NCBI GenBank assembly: GCA_017621225.1
Contig: JAGATN010000023.1
Coordinates: 1-64,000, forward strand
Source of the DNA: Muribaculaceae bacterium
GTDB lineage: Bacteria; Bacteroidota; Bacteroidia; Bacteroidales; Muribaculaceae
Length of the DNA: 64,000 nt
Direction: 5' to 3'
Made by a program: the position numbers and the translations under genes. Below are positions 8,882-17,670 of the stretch, piece after piece. The notes beneath the pieces were generated by a model. That model made no database searches. It saw only the letters and a program-made list of their open reading frames with translations, and was not told the origin of the DNA. Every line of letters begins with the position of its first letter. Positions within the stretch are counted from its first letter, which is position 1.

Positions 8882-10405
8882 ATGTTAAAACCTGAAGAAA
8901 TTGCAGCATTGCAACAAAGGGGAATCACGGAAGCTCAAGTCGAAGCTCAATTAAAAAGATTTGAAAAAGGATTCCCATATCTGACAATAATAGCGCCGGC
9001 GCTCCCCGCGCGCGGAATCACAGTGTTGTCGGAATCGGACATTGAGAAAGCATCGGCAAGATGGGAAAAATATCTTTCGGAGGGTGGCGAAGTCGAAAAA
9101 TTCGTGCCCGCATCGGGCGCGGCCTCGCGTATGTTCAAAGCATTATTTGAATTTGTTGACGGCGAGAATGAAATTCCGGCAGAAAACTCACCGGTTGCCA
9201 CATTGCTTTCCGATCCAAGCAAACTTCCGTTCATAGCCGAACTTGATGACACCTGCATCAACCTTTACGGCAAAGATGTAAATACGCTTAAAGCCGCGAA
9301 CGAATACAAAAAGATCATATCGGCACTGATAAAGCCCGAAGGCATGAATTATGGCGGTCTTCCAAAAGGATTGTTGAAATTCCATTCATACGAAACGGGA
9401 AGCCGCATGCCAATCGAGGAGCAGCTAACCGAAGGCGCTCAAACCGCAGCCGACAACAACGGAATAGTAAATCTGCACTTTACCGTATCGGCTAATCATC
9501 GTAAGATATTCGAAGAAAAGCTGAAAGAGGCAATTCCCGCTACGGAAAAACGTACCGGAGTTAAGTTTAACGTAACTCTTAGCGAACAGAAGCCTTCGAC
9601 TGATACAATTGCCGCCAACCCCGATAATACGCCGTTTACAGAAAACGGAGAGTTGCTGTTCCGCCCGGGTGGACATGGCGCTTTGATCGAAAATCTAAAC
9701 GACATGGATGCCGCCGTAGTGTTCATCAAAAACATCGACAATGTTGTGCCTGATAACCGTCGTGGCGAAACCGTGAAATATAAAAAAGCCATTGGAGGTT
9801 ATTTAATCGAATTGCATGACAAAGTGATTGAATATCTCAATGACCTTTCGAACGGAAATTACGATTCTGCAAAGCTCGAAGAAATAAAGAACTTTATGGC
9901 CACGACATTCTCTTGGAGCGATGCGGCCGTAGATTCAATGGACGAACTTCATCTCGCAGTATACCTACACGACAAACTCGACAGACCGTTGCGCGTATGC
10001 GGTATGGTACGTAATGAAGGAGAACCTGGAGGCGGTCCGTTCATAGCCAAAAATCCCGACGGCTCATCATCACTTCAAATACTCGAAAGCCATCAAATCG
10101 ACATGTCGAATCCCGAATACGTGAAAATGATGGCACAGGCCACGCATTTCAATCCGGTAGATCTGGTATGCTACATAAAGGACCGACATGGCAAAAAGTA
10201 TAATCTTCCGAAATATGTCGATCCTGCAACCGGATTCATTTCTTCAAAATCGAGCCATGGCAAAGAACTGAAGGCATTGGAACTCCCCGGATTGTGGAAT
10301 GGAGCCATGAGCGACTGGAACACAGCGTTCGTCGAAGTTCCGATAGAAACATTCAATCCGGTAAAAACCGTGAACGACCTGCTACGTCCGTCACATCAAA
10401 ATTGA
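8882..10405 (+). CDS. DUF4301 family protein
   Basis: A 507-residue cytoplasmic protein that matches the DUF4301 family, which is widespread in Bacteroidota. Recognisable segments are FVPASGAASRMFKAL near residue 75, GGLPKGLLKFH near 160, RPGGHGALIENLND near 262, and EGEPGGGPF near 382. The PASGAASRM and GGHGAL motifs resemble nucleotide-sugar pyrophosphorylase-type phosphate-binding loops, which suggests a nucleotidyltransferase-like fold, but no activity is established. It follows the glycosidase gene by 37 bases and could be read from the same transcript. Confidence 0.85.
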   Translation: MLKPEEIAALQQRGITEAQVEAQLKRFEKGFPYLTIIAPALPARGITVLSESDIEKASARWEKYLSEGGEVEKFVPASGAASRMFKALFEFVDGENEIPAENSPVATLLSDPSKLPFIAELDDTCINLYGKDVNTLKAANEYKKIISALIKPEGMNYGGLPKGLLKFHSYETGSRMPIEEQLTEGAQTAADNNGIVNLHFTVSANHRKIFEEKLKEAIPATEKRTGVKFNVTLSEQKPSTDTIAANPDNTPFTENGELLFRPGGHGALIENLNDMDAAVVFIKNIDNVVPDNRRGETVKYKKAIGGYLIELHDKVIEYLNDLSNGNYDSAKLEEIKNFMATTFSWSDAAVDSMDELHLAVYLHDKLDRPLRVCGMVRNEGEPGGGPFIAKNPDGSSSLQILESHQIDMSNPEYVKMMAQATHFNPVDLVCYIKDRHGKKYNLPKYVDPATGFISSKSSHGKELKALELPGLWNGAMSDWNTAFVEVPIETFNPVKTVNDLLRPSHQN

Positions 10406-10426
10406 TGCAATGGCATAAAAATAACT

Positions 10427-10460
10427 CATCGCGCTTCTCAAACACTTGTGGGGCGCGATG
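10427..10460 (+). other. GC-rich hairpin before the GNAT gene
   Basis: CATCGCGC at 10427-10434 pairs with GCGCGATG at 10453-10460 across an 18-base loop. No T-run follows. It could be a weak terminator of the DUF4301 transcript or part of the next gene's leader. Confidence 0.35.
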
Positions 10461-10511
10461 CGTTATATAATACAGAGAGATATACCGACGGACAAACCAT
10501 ACGTTAATGAT

Positions 10512-11567
10512 ATGAACAAGAGAGATGAAATAAAGAAAATATGGCGCGAGTGCTTCAACGATTCACAATCGTATGTCGATATGTACTTCAGCCGTGTGTA
10601 TCGCGACGAAGACGCAATGACACTGGCAAAAGAAGGACAGATTGTAAGTTCGTTGCTGCTGCAACAATACCCTTTGTTATTTCACGACAAGGAGCTATCG
10701 ATGGGTTACATTGCCGGTGCGGCCACGCGCCGCAACCATCGCGGACGCGGTTATATGGCAGAACTGATGCATAATGCCCTAAAATGTTCGGTGGAGCGCG
10801 GCGATATGATGTGTTCGCTCATTCCGGCTCATGACTGGCTTTATTTCTACTACGTAAAATTCGGATTTTCGACAGTTTTTTACGTCGACCCACAACGATT
10901 CACATCATTGCACTCATTTCCGACAGAGGGCGAGTATTTTCCGGTTGACGACTTTTATAGTTCAGACGTATATGACGCGTTTCACTCGATGGAAACCCGA
11001 CGCAAATGTTCGGTGATACATTCAAAACGAGATTTTCTCAACATACTTGACGATCTGAAAATAGATGGCGGGCAATTCGTTGTAATGGCCGATCAGTCGC
11101 GACGCATAGTGTCGATGCTTTGGGCATCGGAAATTGACGACGTAGTGGTAGTCAGGGAACTTATGGGATACGATTCAAACTCACGAAAAGCCGCATTGAG
11201 GCAGTTGCGCAAGTTAAATCCCGAAAAACCAATGAAAGTGCTTGCTCCCCCACTCGACGAGCATAGAAAATTATACGATCGCGGCATGGCACGAATTGTC
11301 AACGTAAAGCTGTGCTTAGATGCCATAGCTCAAGGCCATCCCGACTACAAGGCGAAAATACGAGTGTATGACAATATGCTCAACGATAACAACCACATAT
11401 ACATAATAGAAAACGGCGAGTGTGGCATAGACGACAGTTGCAAGCATAAACTCGATCTCGACGTGACGCTCGACGTGTTCAACCGAATTGTATTCAGCTC
11501 CGAAAGCATTGGAAAAATAATAGGGTTCCCGTCAGTACGCCCTCAGATGTCACTTATGCTCGACTGA
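10512..11567 (+). CDS. GNAT-family N-acetyltransferase (Eis-like)
   Basis: About 351 residues. The N-terminal GNAT domain has the acetyl-CoA loop RRNHRGRGYMAELM (R-x-x-G-x-G/A type) after strand MGYIAGAATR, then helix ERGDMMCSLIPAHDWLYFYY and FGF. The C-terminal half resembles the SCP2-like domain of Eis-type proteins. The acceptor is unknown. I start at ATG 10512 because family members begin close to the I-K-K-I-W-R-E-C-F helix; the frame stays open upstream to an ATG at 10458 and a TTG at 10446, which lie in a hairpin. Neighbours do not suggest a substrate. Confidence 0.8.
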   Translation: MNKRDEIKKIWRECFNDSQSYVDMYFSRVYRDEDAMTLAKEGQIVSSLLLQQYPLLFHDKELSMGYIAGAATRRNHRGRGYMAELMHNALKCSVERGDMMCSLIPAHDWLYFYYVKFGFSTVFYVDPQRFTSLHSFPTEGEYFPVDDFYSSDVYDAFHSMETRRKCSVIHSKRDFLNILDDLKIDGGQFVVMADQSRRIVSMLWASEIDDVVVVRELMGYDSNSRKAALRQLRKLNPEKPMKVLAPPLDEHRKLYDRGMARIVNVKLCLDAIAQGHPDYKAKIRVYDNMLNDNNHIYIIENGECGIDDSCKHKLDLDVTLDVFNRIVFSSESIGKIIGFPSVRPQMSLMLD

Positions 11568-11614
11568 GTGCGTTTTCTTTGCCGATGTTCATCATTACAT
11601 AAAAAATAATAGCT

Positions 11615-11622
11615 TATATTTG
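11615..11622 (+). promoter_or_regulatory. -7 element for the small outer-membrane barrel
   Basis: TATATTTG, 30 bases before ATG 11653. Its position makes the earlier in-frame start at 11620 unlikely. Confidence 0.55.
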
Positions 11623-11652
11623 CACTTACGTTTCAACATACATATTTACATT

Positions 11653-12177
11653 ATGAGGATAAAAAGAATCATCGCCGCAATATTGGCTACGATTTCCATC
11701 GCCACCATAGTACCTGATTCGGCATTCGCCATAGATCATAAAGGGGAAAAAAGCGTTGGCATACGAGGAGGCTATACATCCAAAAACAAATCGGCCACGG
11801 CCGGATTATATTTCCAATATAGCTTCAACAAGTCATTCAGGATATCTCCCAATCTCGACTACACATTCCGTCATAATGGCATAGACGCCTACTCCATCAA
11901 TCTCAACTGTCATATGCCGATAGCACTCAGATCCGAACGAATCAGAGCGTATCCGCTTGCCGGCTTAAATTATACATCATGGAATCAAATAAACAATGCC
12001 GATTCGTACAGCTCGATTGACGATTCAAGTACGCGCACGTCGCGATTGGGAGCAAACATGGGAGCCGGAATTGAATATTACGCCACGTCGACAATGAAGC
12101 TTGCATTGGAAGCCAAATATCTACTTGCCAAAAACTATTCATCGGCCATCATATCACTTTCAATCGGATATGTATTC
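11653..12177 (+). CDS. Small outer-membrane beta-barrel protein
   Basis: About 175 residues with a signal peptide (cut after SAFA) and then alternating strands of an eight-strand-like barrel (GIRGGYTSKNKSATAGLYF, given as strands 1-2; RISPNLDYTF; MKLALEAKYLL; AIISLSIGYVF). It ends in an aromatic residue, F, as BAM substrates do. Function unknown. The stop codon TAA (12178-12180) is also the left copy of a TAA that flanks the 69-bp inverted-repeat element, which separates it from the glycosyltransferase gene. Confidence 0.75.
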
Positions 12178-12180
12178 TAA

Positions 12181-12249
12181 GAGTATGTTTACTTTTATCT
12201 TTATGAAATTCTCTCTAAATCTTAACATAAGCCAAAAGTAAACATACTC
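12181..12249. repeat. 69-bp MITE-like element with 16-bp perfect inverted ends
   Basis: GAGTATGTTTACTTTT at 12181-12196 is the exact reverse complement of 12234-12249, around a 37-base AT-rich centre. TAA stands on both sides (12178-12180 and 12250-12252), as expected for a 3-bp target duplication. It carries no gene. The RNA could also fold into a long hairpin between the two flanking genes. Confidence 0.6.
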
Positions 12250-12252
12250 TAA

Positions 12253-13242
12253 ATGTCAGTAGCCATATCGGTCATAATGCCATTTCACAATGCCGAGTCG
12301 ACCATAGAGCGTGCATTGAGGTCATTACAGTCTCAAACGATGAATGACTGCGAGTTCGTACTGGTCAACGATGGAAGCACCGACAGGAGCGTCGAGATAA
12401 TACGTGATTTCGCGATGCTCAACCCCTCGTTTGGCGACAAGCTTCTTCTTCTCGGATATCCATTCAGGCGTGGCGTTGCCGGAGCAAACGACGTTGGGAT
12501 AAGCAATGCCAACGGCCGATACATAGTGCGGTGCGATTCAGACGACAGAATGATGCCCGGAGCTTTGCAACGCCTGTATGATGCGACCGACAAAGAGCGA
12601 ATAGACGTGGTGTGCGCGCCGATGCGCATTACGAAACGATCATTCTTAGGCAAACGAATATTGCGTCCGAAGATTGACAAAAACACGCTAAACGACATGT
12701 CGATCACAACTGTCAATTTTTCGTTATGCAACAAACTGATACGAACGAAGCTGCTATCCGACAACGACATAAGGCCATTTCCCCATATCGACTGCTGGGA
12801 GGACGTAAGCATATTTGCCCGCATAATGGCCTTAAATCCGTCATTTTCAATAATCGATGCCCCCACATACGAATATTTCAACGACACTCCAACTTCCCTA
12901 ACCCACCGATCAAACGAAATGAGGCTGCGCGATCACCTTATGTGTGCATTGCTGCTTGAACAGTGGTTTGTGGACAACGACAAAGCTCTACATTTCGACA
13001 AGTTTCTGACTCGATTGAAATATTGCGCCAAGATAAAATATCTCCGTGGAGCATATAAGGATGTGGAAAAATGGAAATCGACATTTCCCGAAGTAAACAA
13101 ACATATATTGCACATCAGCAAAATACCATTGCTCGTTCGAATAGCCACATACCTCATATCAATACTCCCCACATCCATTACACAAGGCATATCAGATGCC
13201 GCAAGCATATTTTACTCCAGTAAATACAAAACAGTAAAATGA
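12253..13242 (+). CDS. Family 2 glycosyltransferase
   Basis: A 329-residue GT-A enzyme. The nucleotide-binding start is ISVIMPFHNAESTIERAL, then LVNDGSTDRS, and the metal-binding region RCDSDDRMMPGAL near residue 96 (D-S-D-D). A later acidic site is DCWEDVSIFARIMALNP near 180. The final 60 residues have a hydrophobic, amphipathic helix (IPLLVRIATYLISILP) that may bind the membrane. It would transfer a sugar to a lipid-linked or surface glycan. It overlaps the ogt gene by four bases (ATGA). Confidence 0.88.
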   Translation: MSVAISVIMPFHNAESTIERALRSLQSQTMNDCEFVLVNDGSTDRSVEIIRDFAMLNPSFGDKLLLLGYPFRRGVAGANDVGISNANGRYIVRCDSDDRMMPGALQRLYDATDKERIDVVCAPMRITKRSFLGKRILRPKIDKNTLNDMSITTVNFSLCNKLIRTKLLSDNDIRPFPHIDCWEDVSIFARIMALNPSFSIIDAPTYEYFNDTPTSLTHRSNEMRLRDHLMCALLLEQWFVDNDKALHFDKFLTRLKYCAKIKYLRGAYKDVEKWKSTFPEVNKHILHISKIPLLVRIATYLISILPTSITQGISDAASIFYSSKYKTVK

Positions 13243-13817
13243 ATGCATCGGGTAAAAGCCGGCCATCATATATCGTCGAACGGATGACTCCTGAAGAATA
13301 TGAAAACAAAGGTGCTAACCTATGCATAAACTACTCATTTGCGCCTACGCCATTCGGTGACATTCTGATTGCTTCGACCCATAAGGGCATATGCAGCCTT
13401 GAATTCATTGAAGACCGCATTGAAGCTTACAATAATCTGAGACTGAAATTTCCACGCGCACATTATGATTGCAAATGCGATTTTTTGCAACAAGACGCAT
13501 TGTCAATCTTTACTCAAAATCAGTCGAAAGTAATAAAGCTACACCTTAAAGGCACTGATTTTCAGTTTAAAGTATGGAAAGCACTTCTCAGTATCCCATT
13601 GGGCAATATGACCACATACGGCAAAATAGCAAAAATGATCAACAATCCATCTGCTTATAGGGCCGTAGGCACCGCCGTCGGGAATAATCCGGTAGCATTA
13701 CTCATACCATGTCATCGTGTCGTATGTGCATCGGGCGAAATAGGAAATTATCGATGGGGAACGGCACGGAAGCGCGCGATTATTGACCGGGAAGCCGATA
13801 AAATAAATTTGCCATAA
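13239..13817 (+). CDS. ogt: Methylated-DNA-protein-cysteine methyltransferase
   Basis: Removes alkyl groups from O6-alkylguanine in DNA in a suicide reaction. The 192 residues carry the ribonuclease-H-like N-terminal domain (to about residue 95) and the C-terminal domain with the helix-turn-helix (TTYGKIAKMI, RAVGTAVGNNP) and the active site PCHRVV, with C158 as acceptor. The C-terminal half matches that of Ada proteins. Here it stands alone without the AraC/Ada regulatory domain that is often fused in Bacteroidales. It overlaps the glycosyltransferase gene and so is probably translationally coupled to it, although the two functions look unrelated. Confidence 0.93.
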   Translation: MNASGKSRPSYIVERMTPEEYENKGANLCINYSFAPTPFGDILIASTHKGICSLEFIEDRIEAYNNLRLKFPRAHYDCKCDFLQQDALSIFTQNQSKVIKLHLKGTDFQFKVWKALLSIPLGNMTTYGKIAKMINNPSAYRAVGTAVGNNPVALLIPCHRVVCASGEIGNYRWGTARKRAIIDREADKINLP

Positions 13818-13940
13818 ACCGATTTGAAGAAATTTGAGAGCCACGGTTTTGCCGACATCGCCGACCATTTTAATGTTAAATTATATATATATTTTACGAT
13901 GGCATATGCAGTCTTTTGATGTTTCGAGCATCTATTAAGG

Positions 13941-13948
13941 TAGTTTTG
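13941..13948 (+). promoter_or_regulatory. -7 element directly before the sigma-barrel gene
   Basis: TAGTTTTG ends five bases before ATG 13954, with a TTTG at 13915-13918 (22 bases away). If used, transcription begins close to the ATG and the message would be leaderless. Confidence 0.4.
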
Positions 13949-13953
13949 AATCA

Positions 13954-15492
13954 ATGAATAAAAGACACCTTATAAAGCTATGTCAGTCGGGCGATAGAGA
14001 AGCCTTCGGGATTCTTTATCAGACGTATCTTACCCCGATGCGCGATACGGTGAGATATTACGTCAATAATTCGGATGCAGTATGGGATATTCTGCACGAC
14101 GGCTTCATTATTGCATTTGCATCGATAGGCTCTCTGAAAGACGCCGAAAAAATTGAAGCTTGGCTTACCTCGATAATGAAAAACCTCGCCCTTCAGTATC
14201 TTAAAGAGGAATCAAACCACGTATACGTTCCATTGTCAGACGTTTCCATTGCCAATGACAACGACGTTGACAATCAAAGAAACTCCGAATTGACCTGGGA
14301 CGAACTTAACCGAATTATCGACAAACTCCCCGAGGGTTACAGTAAGGTTTTTCGTCTGGCCGTTCTTGACGGCTTGTCACACAAAGAGATCGGGGCATTA
14401 CTCGGCATAGCTCCCCATTCTTCATCCTCGCAGCTTTCGCACGCAAAGGCAATGATGAGGCGAATGATAAAAGAATATAGGATGGAAATGGGCATATTCT
14501 CGATAATGGCCATAATATTGCTTTTATGGCACGGAATATTCAGGCATAAGGAAAATACAATGCCCACACCGACAGTAAGCAAAAACACGGACAAGTCGAC
14601 AACAATAATCGTTGACTCGATAACTGATGCAAAAACAAGAACCGACAGCATAATTCAACGGTCGAAGACAATATACAAAACAGATGCTACCCGAACACCG
14701 GAGCTTACTGCCGATGCCACCTTACCGGCCGACAGCATCCCTGTCGTTAAGAACGACAACGTCACTAATAATGCCACAAAGTCAATACCAAATATCATAG
14801 ACCATACGGAGCATATTGCCTATGAAGGCTTGCCACGCACACAACTCACTAAAAATCACGACCTGTCGTTATCGCTGGCATATTCGGGTACGCTAGGACA
14901 AAATGACGATAACAGATATCGGATACCCAATCCGGAGCTTCCTGATGTAGAAGGCCCGACCGGCGAAATTGAGGTAACAGAAAAGACACGCCATCATATG
15001 CCCGTGGTGATAGGTCTATCACTGAGTAAGAGTCTTAACCCTCGTTGGAGCATTGAAACAGGCATACGATACACCTTGCTTCGTTCCGATTTCCTATCAG
15101 AAAGTAAGTTGGCAAGCAAAGAGACTGTACAGCGCATACATTATATAGGGATTCCGCTTAAATTCAACTATCGCATACTAACATATAACGGTTTTTCGCT
15201 ATACGGTCAGGGAGGCGTTGCATTCGACATTCCTATTTATGGCACTCAGTCCATTTGGGAATATTCACCTAAACCGGGTACAACGACCAACGATTTGCGC
15301 CATATCCATGCTCCTCTGCAGTGGTCGGTAGATGGCGGACTTGGAATCCAGTATCATTTCACTCCGTCGTTAAGCATTTATGCCGAACCTTCGCTTCGTT
15401 ACTATTTCAATTCCGGTAACGGCATCAAGACGATACGACAGGAAAAGCCATTTGAATTTACCCTTCCCATTGGATTGAGATTGACATGGTAA
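13954..15492 (+). CDS. Sigma factor / transmembrane / outer-membrane barrel fusion
   Basis: One uninterrupted 512-residue frame with three parts. Residues 1-175 are an ECF-type sigma-70 factor: region 2 at about 14-85 and region 4 at about 115-172 with the HTH LSHKEIGALLGIAPHSSSSQ. Residues 179-197 are one membrane helix (IFSIMAIILLLWHGIF). Residues 198-300 are a polar Ser/Thr/Asp-rich linker. Residues 301-512 are alternating strands of an outer-membrane barrel (LSLSLAYSG, WSIETGIRYTLL, FSLYGQGGVAF, LSIYAEPSLRYYF) ending in aromatic W. The order would place sigma in the cytoplasm and the barrel in the outer membrane. B. thetaiotaomicron has dual-membrane-spanning anti-sigma factors (Dma) built similarly but encoded beside a separate sigma gene; here the sigma is part of the same chain. 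Function is inferred. Confidence 0.8.
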   Translation: MNKRHLIKLCQSGDREAFGILYQTYLTPMRDTVRYYVNNSDAVWDILHDGFIIAFASIGSLKDAEKIEAWLTSIMKNLALQYLKEESNHVYVPLSDVSIANDNDVDNQRNSELTWDELNRIIDKLPEGYSKVFRLAVLDGLSHKEIGALLGIAPHSSSSQLSHAKAMMRRMIKEYRMEMGIFSIMAIILLLWHGIFRHKENTMPTPTVSKNTDKSTTIIVDSITDAKTRTDSIIQRSKTIYKTDATRTPELTADATLPADSIPVVKNDNVTNNATKSIPNIIDHTEHIAYEGLPRTQLTKNHDLSLSLAYSGTLGQNDDNRYRIPNPELPDVEGPTGEIEVTEKTRHHMPVVIGLSLSKSLNPRWSIETGIRYTLLRSDFLSESKLASKETVQRIHYIGIPLKFNYRILTYNGFSLYGQGGVAFDIPIYGTQSIWEYSPKPGTTTNDLRHIHAPLQWSVDGGLGIQYHFTPSLSIYAEPSLRYYFNSGNGIKTIRQEKPFEFTLPIGLRLTW

Positions 15493-15568
15493 TTGAAATG
15501 ATCCGCAGCCATATGCAGTCTTTGGAGTGCGATTTCATCTATACGGTGAAATTACCCAAACCGAAGAT

Positions 15569-16636
15569 ATGTATAAACCATCAGACTACATACGAAACGG
15601 AGCGCTTTTTATACGAAACACTATGTTTCCAAGAAGCAAAAAACTGGCACAACTTATGATTTACGCCACCAACCGCTGCCAGTCGCGCTGCCGACACTGC
15701 TCTATATGGCAGAAGCCCCATGACACGCTTTCAAAAGATGAAATAGTGTCGTTGATGTCGAGCCGATGCATAAGCCGCCATACGACGGTAGGGCTTGAGG
15801 GCGGCGAGTTCGTGCTGCATCCACAGGCCGACGAGATAATGGCGTGGTTTCAGGCAAACCATCCCAACTATACGCTGCTCTCAAACTGCCTCCTGCCACA
15901 AAAGGTAATAGACTTGACAAGACGTTACCGCCCCATACATTTGTATCTGTCGCTTGACGGCGACCGTGACACATACAAAAAAATGCGCGGCATTGACGGC
16001 TACGATAACGTGATACGAGTCATCGAAGAACTAAAAGATGAAATCCCCATATCGCTTATGTTCTGCCTTTCGCCTTTCAACAGCTTCAAGGATATGGAAT
16101 ATACCATCGACATTGCAAAGCGCCATGATATTGACATACGCATAGGCATATACGGCACAATGGCATATTTTGACACGAAAGTCGAAATGTTGCAGGCGCA
16201 AGGAGAGGAATATATCTCACAAATCCCTGCCAACATACATAACACACAGGAAAATTATGATTTCGTGGCACTCTATGACCAATGGCGAAACGGCAATCTT
16301 CGACTGCGGTGCCATTCAATCACCAATTCGCTCGTAATTCACCCTGACGGCAATGTGCCCGTCTGCCAGAATCTTGATATAATTCTCGGCAACATCAGGA
16401 ATAAATCGCTTGACGAGATTTTCAACTCCGATGGAAGCATTGCAACGCAATGCCGCTACTCAAAAGAATGCAACGGATGCTGGATTAACTTTCATCGGAA
16501 ATATGACGTCATACTGCTCCGTAGCCTGGAGAAAATCTTGCCCAAGAGTGTTATTGAAATGTCGTATGGAAAATACCAATGGTGCGCGGACAATCGCCTT
16601 ACTTATCGAAAATATCTAAAAACAATCACGAGATGA
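15569..16636 (+). CDS. Radical SAM/SPASM-like protein
   Basis: About 355 residues. C37, C41 and C44 (NRCQSRCRHCS) bind the radical-SAM 4Fe-4S cluster, followed by GLEGGEF (the GGE motif contacting SAM) and LYLSLDG. A SPASM-like region with more cysteines follows from about residue 250 (CHSITNS, VPVCQNLDIILGNI, CRYSKECNGCW), so an auxiliary cluster is likely. Reaction unknown; relatives modify peptides or sugars. I prefer ATG 15569; a GTG at 15527 adds 14 unlikely residues. The stop overlaps the next start by four bases. No short precursor-peptide gene is visible next to it. Confidence 0.85.
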   Translation: MYKPSDYIRNGALFIRNTMFPRSKKLAQLMIYATNRCQSRCRHCSIWQKPHDTLSKDEIVSLMSSRCISRHTTVGLEGGEFVLHPQADEIMAWFQANHPNYTLLSNCLLPQKVIDLTRRYRPIHLYLSLDGDRDTYKKMRGIDGYDNVIRVIEELKDEIPISLMFCLSPFNSFKDMEYTIDIAKRHDIDIRIGIYGTMAYFDTKVEMLQAQGEEYISQIPANIHNTQENYDFVALYDQWRNGNLRLRCHSITNSLVIHPDGNVPVCQNLDIILGNIRNKSLDEIFNSDGSIATQCRYSKECNGCWINFHRKYDVILLRSLEKILPKSVIEMSYGKYQWCADNRLTYRKYLKTITR

Positions 16637-17670
16637 AAGGTCTTATATGCAGCGGCATACAACGCTGGCGGTCACAGCGTAACCGTAAAATGCTGCAATC
16701 GACATATTCAGCAATGTACGCATTTGTAGGCGTGGGCAGCCATGCGTTGCAAAACCTTTACCCTGTGTTGCAATATATTGGAATACGACTAAAATACATT
16801 TGCTGTAAGTCGCCTGACAAGCTGACATTGATTGAACGCCGTTTCGGAGTGACGGCAATAACGTCGTTAGATATCATTCTGAATGATACCGAAGTAAAGG
16901 GCGTGTTTGTTTGCACATCGCCACAATCGCACTACGACATCTGCACCCGAGTGATCGAATCAGGCAAATACCTGTTTGTGGAAAAGCCACCATGTCTGAC
17001 GCTCGACCAACTTGAACCATTGATCACCGCCGATAAAAGACAAGTGGCTATGGTCGGTATGCAGAAACGTTTCTCGCCATTAGTACAATCATTGAAGAAA
17101 CAATTGTCAAAAAACGAACCTTTAAGCTATACATTATCGTATCATACAGGTGCGTATCTCGAAGGAGACCATTTCACAGACTTGTTCATTCACCCGGTAG
17201 ATCTGGCATTATATTTATTCGGTAATGCCGAATTAAAGTCAGTGCAACGGATTGATAGGGATGGAACAACGACCATTCATGGATTACTTTCTCATAAAGC
17301 GACCAAAGGCTTTATTGAATTATCCACCGCTTATTCATGGACAAATCCAAAAGAATTGCTTTATGTCAACACTCCGACCGGAGAATATCGACTTAAACAG
17401 ATGGAACGGCTATGCCATTACCCACATCCAAAAAAGATTGCCGGAATACCCATTGAAAAATTGGGCCTGTTTACGAATACCGAACGTACACTCATAGAGC
17501 GGAACAACTTCAATCCGCTTGCAGTTAACAATCAGCTTTATACGCAAGGATTTTTGTCGGAAATAAAGGCATTTGCCGATATGGTGGAATATTCGGGCAA
17601 AAATTTATTACCTTTGTCAGACATACACGCTACATACAAATTACTTTCATCATTAAAACAGCAGTTATGA
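16633..17670 (+). CDS. Gfo/Idh/MocA-family oxidoreductase
   Basis: About 345 residues. The N-terminal Rossmann fold has FVGVGSHALQNLYPVL near residue 31 in place of the usual GxGxxG, then FVCTSPQSHYD and the hallmark FVEKPP (E117-K118-P119), whose Lys is catalytic in this family. The C-terminal half has the IHPVDLALYLFG segment. The family uses NAD(P) to oxidise or reduce sugars or their derivatives. The ATG at 16633 overlaps the radical SAM stop (ATGA) and the end overlaps the CotH gene, so the three are one operon. The unusual 30-residue basic N-terminal extension may be real. Substrate unknown. Confidence 0.85.
   Translation: MKGLICSGIQRWRSQRNRKMLQSTYSAMYAFVGVGSHALQNLYPVLQYIGIRLKYICCKSPDKLTLIERRFGVTAITSLDIILNDTEVKGVFVCTSPQSHYDICTRVIESGKYLFVEKPPCLTLDQLEPLITADKRQVAMVGMQKRFSPLVQSLKKQLSKNEPLSYTLSYHTGAYLEGDHFTDLFIHPVDLALYLFGNAELKSVQRIDRDGTTTIHGLLSHKATKGFIELSTAYSWTNPKELLYVNTPTGEYRLKQMERLCHYPHPKKIAGIPIEKLGLFTNTERTLIERNNFNPLAVNNQLYTQGFLSEIKAFADMVEYSGKNLLPLSDIHATYKLLSSLKQQL

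Noticed and set aside
10446..10511. Longer N-terminus of the GNAT gene from TTG 10446 or ATG 10458
   Set aside because: The extra residues do not resemble family members and overlap a stable hairpin. I kept ATG 10512, though 10458 cannot be excluded.
13903..15523. A 14-base repeat CATATGCAGTCTTT on both sides of the sigma-barrel gene (13903-13916 and 15510-15523)
   Set aside because: Matches of this length are expected by chance several times in 64 kb; no longer flanking similarity or palindrome supports an attachment site.
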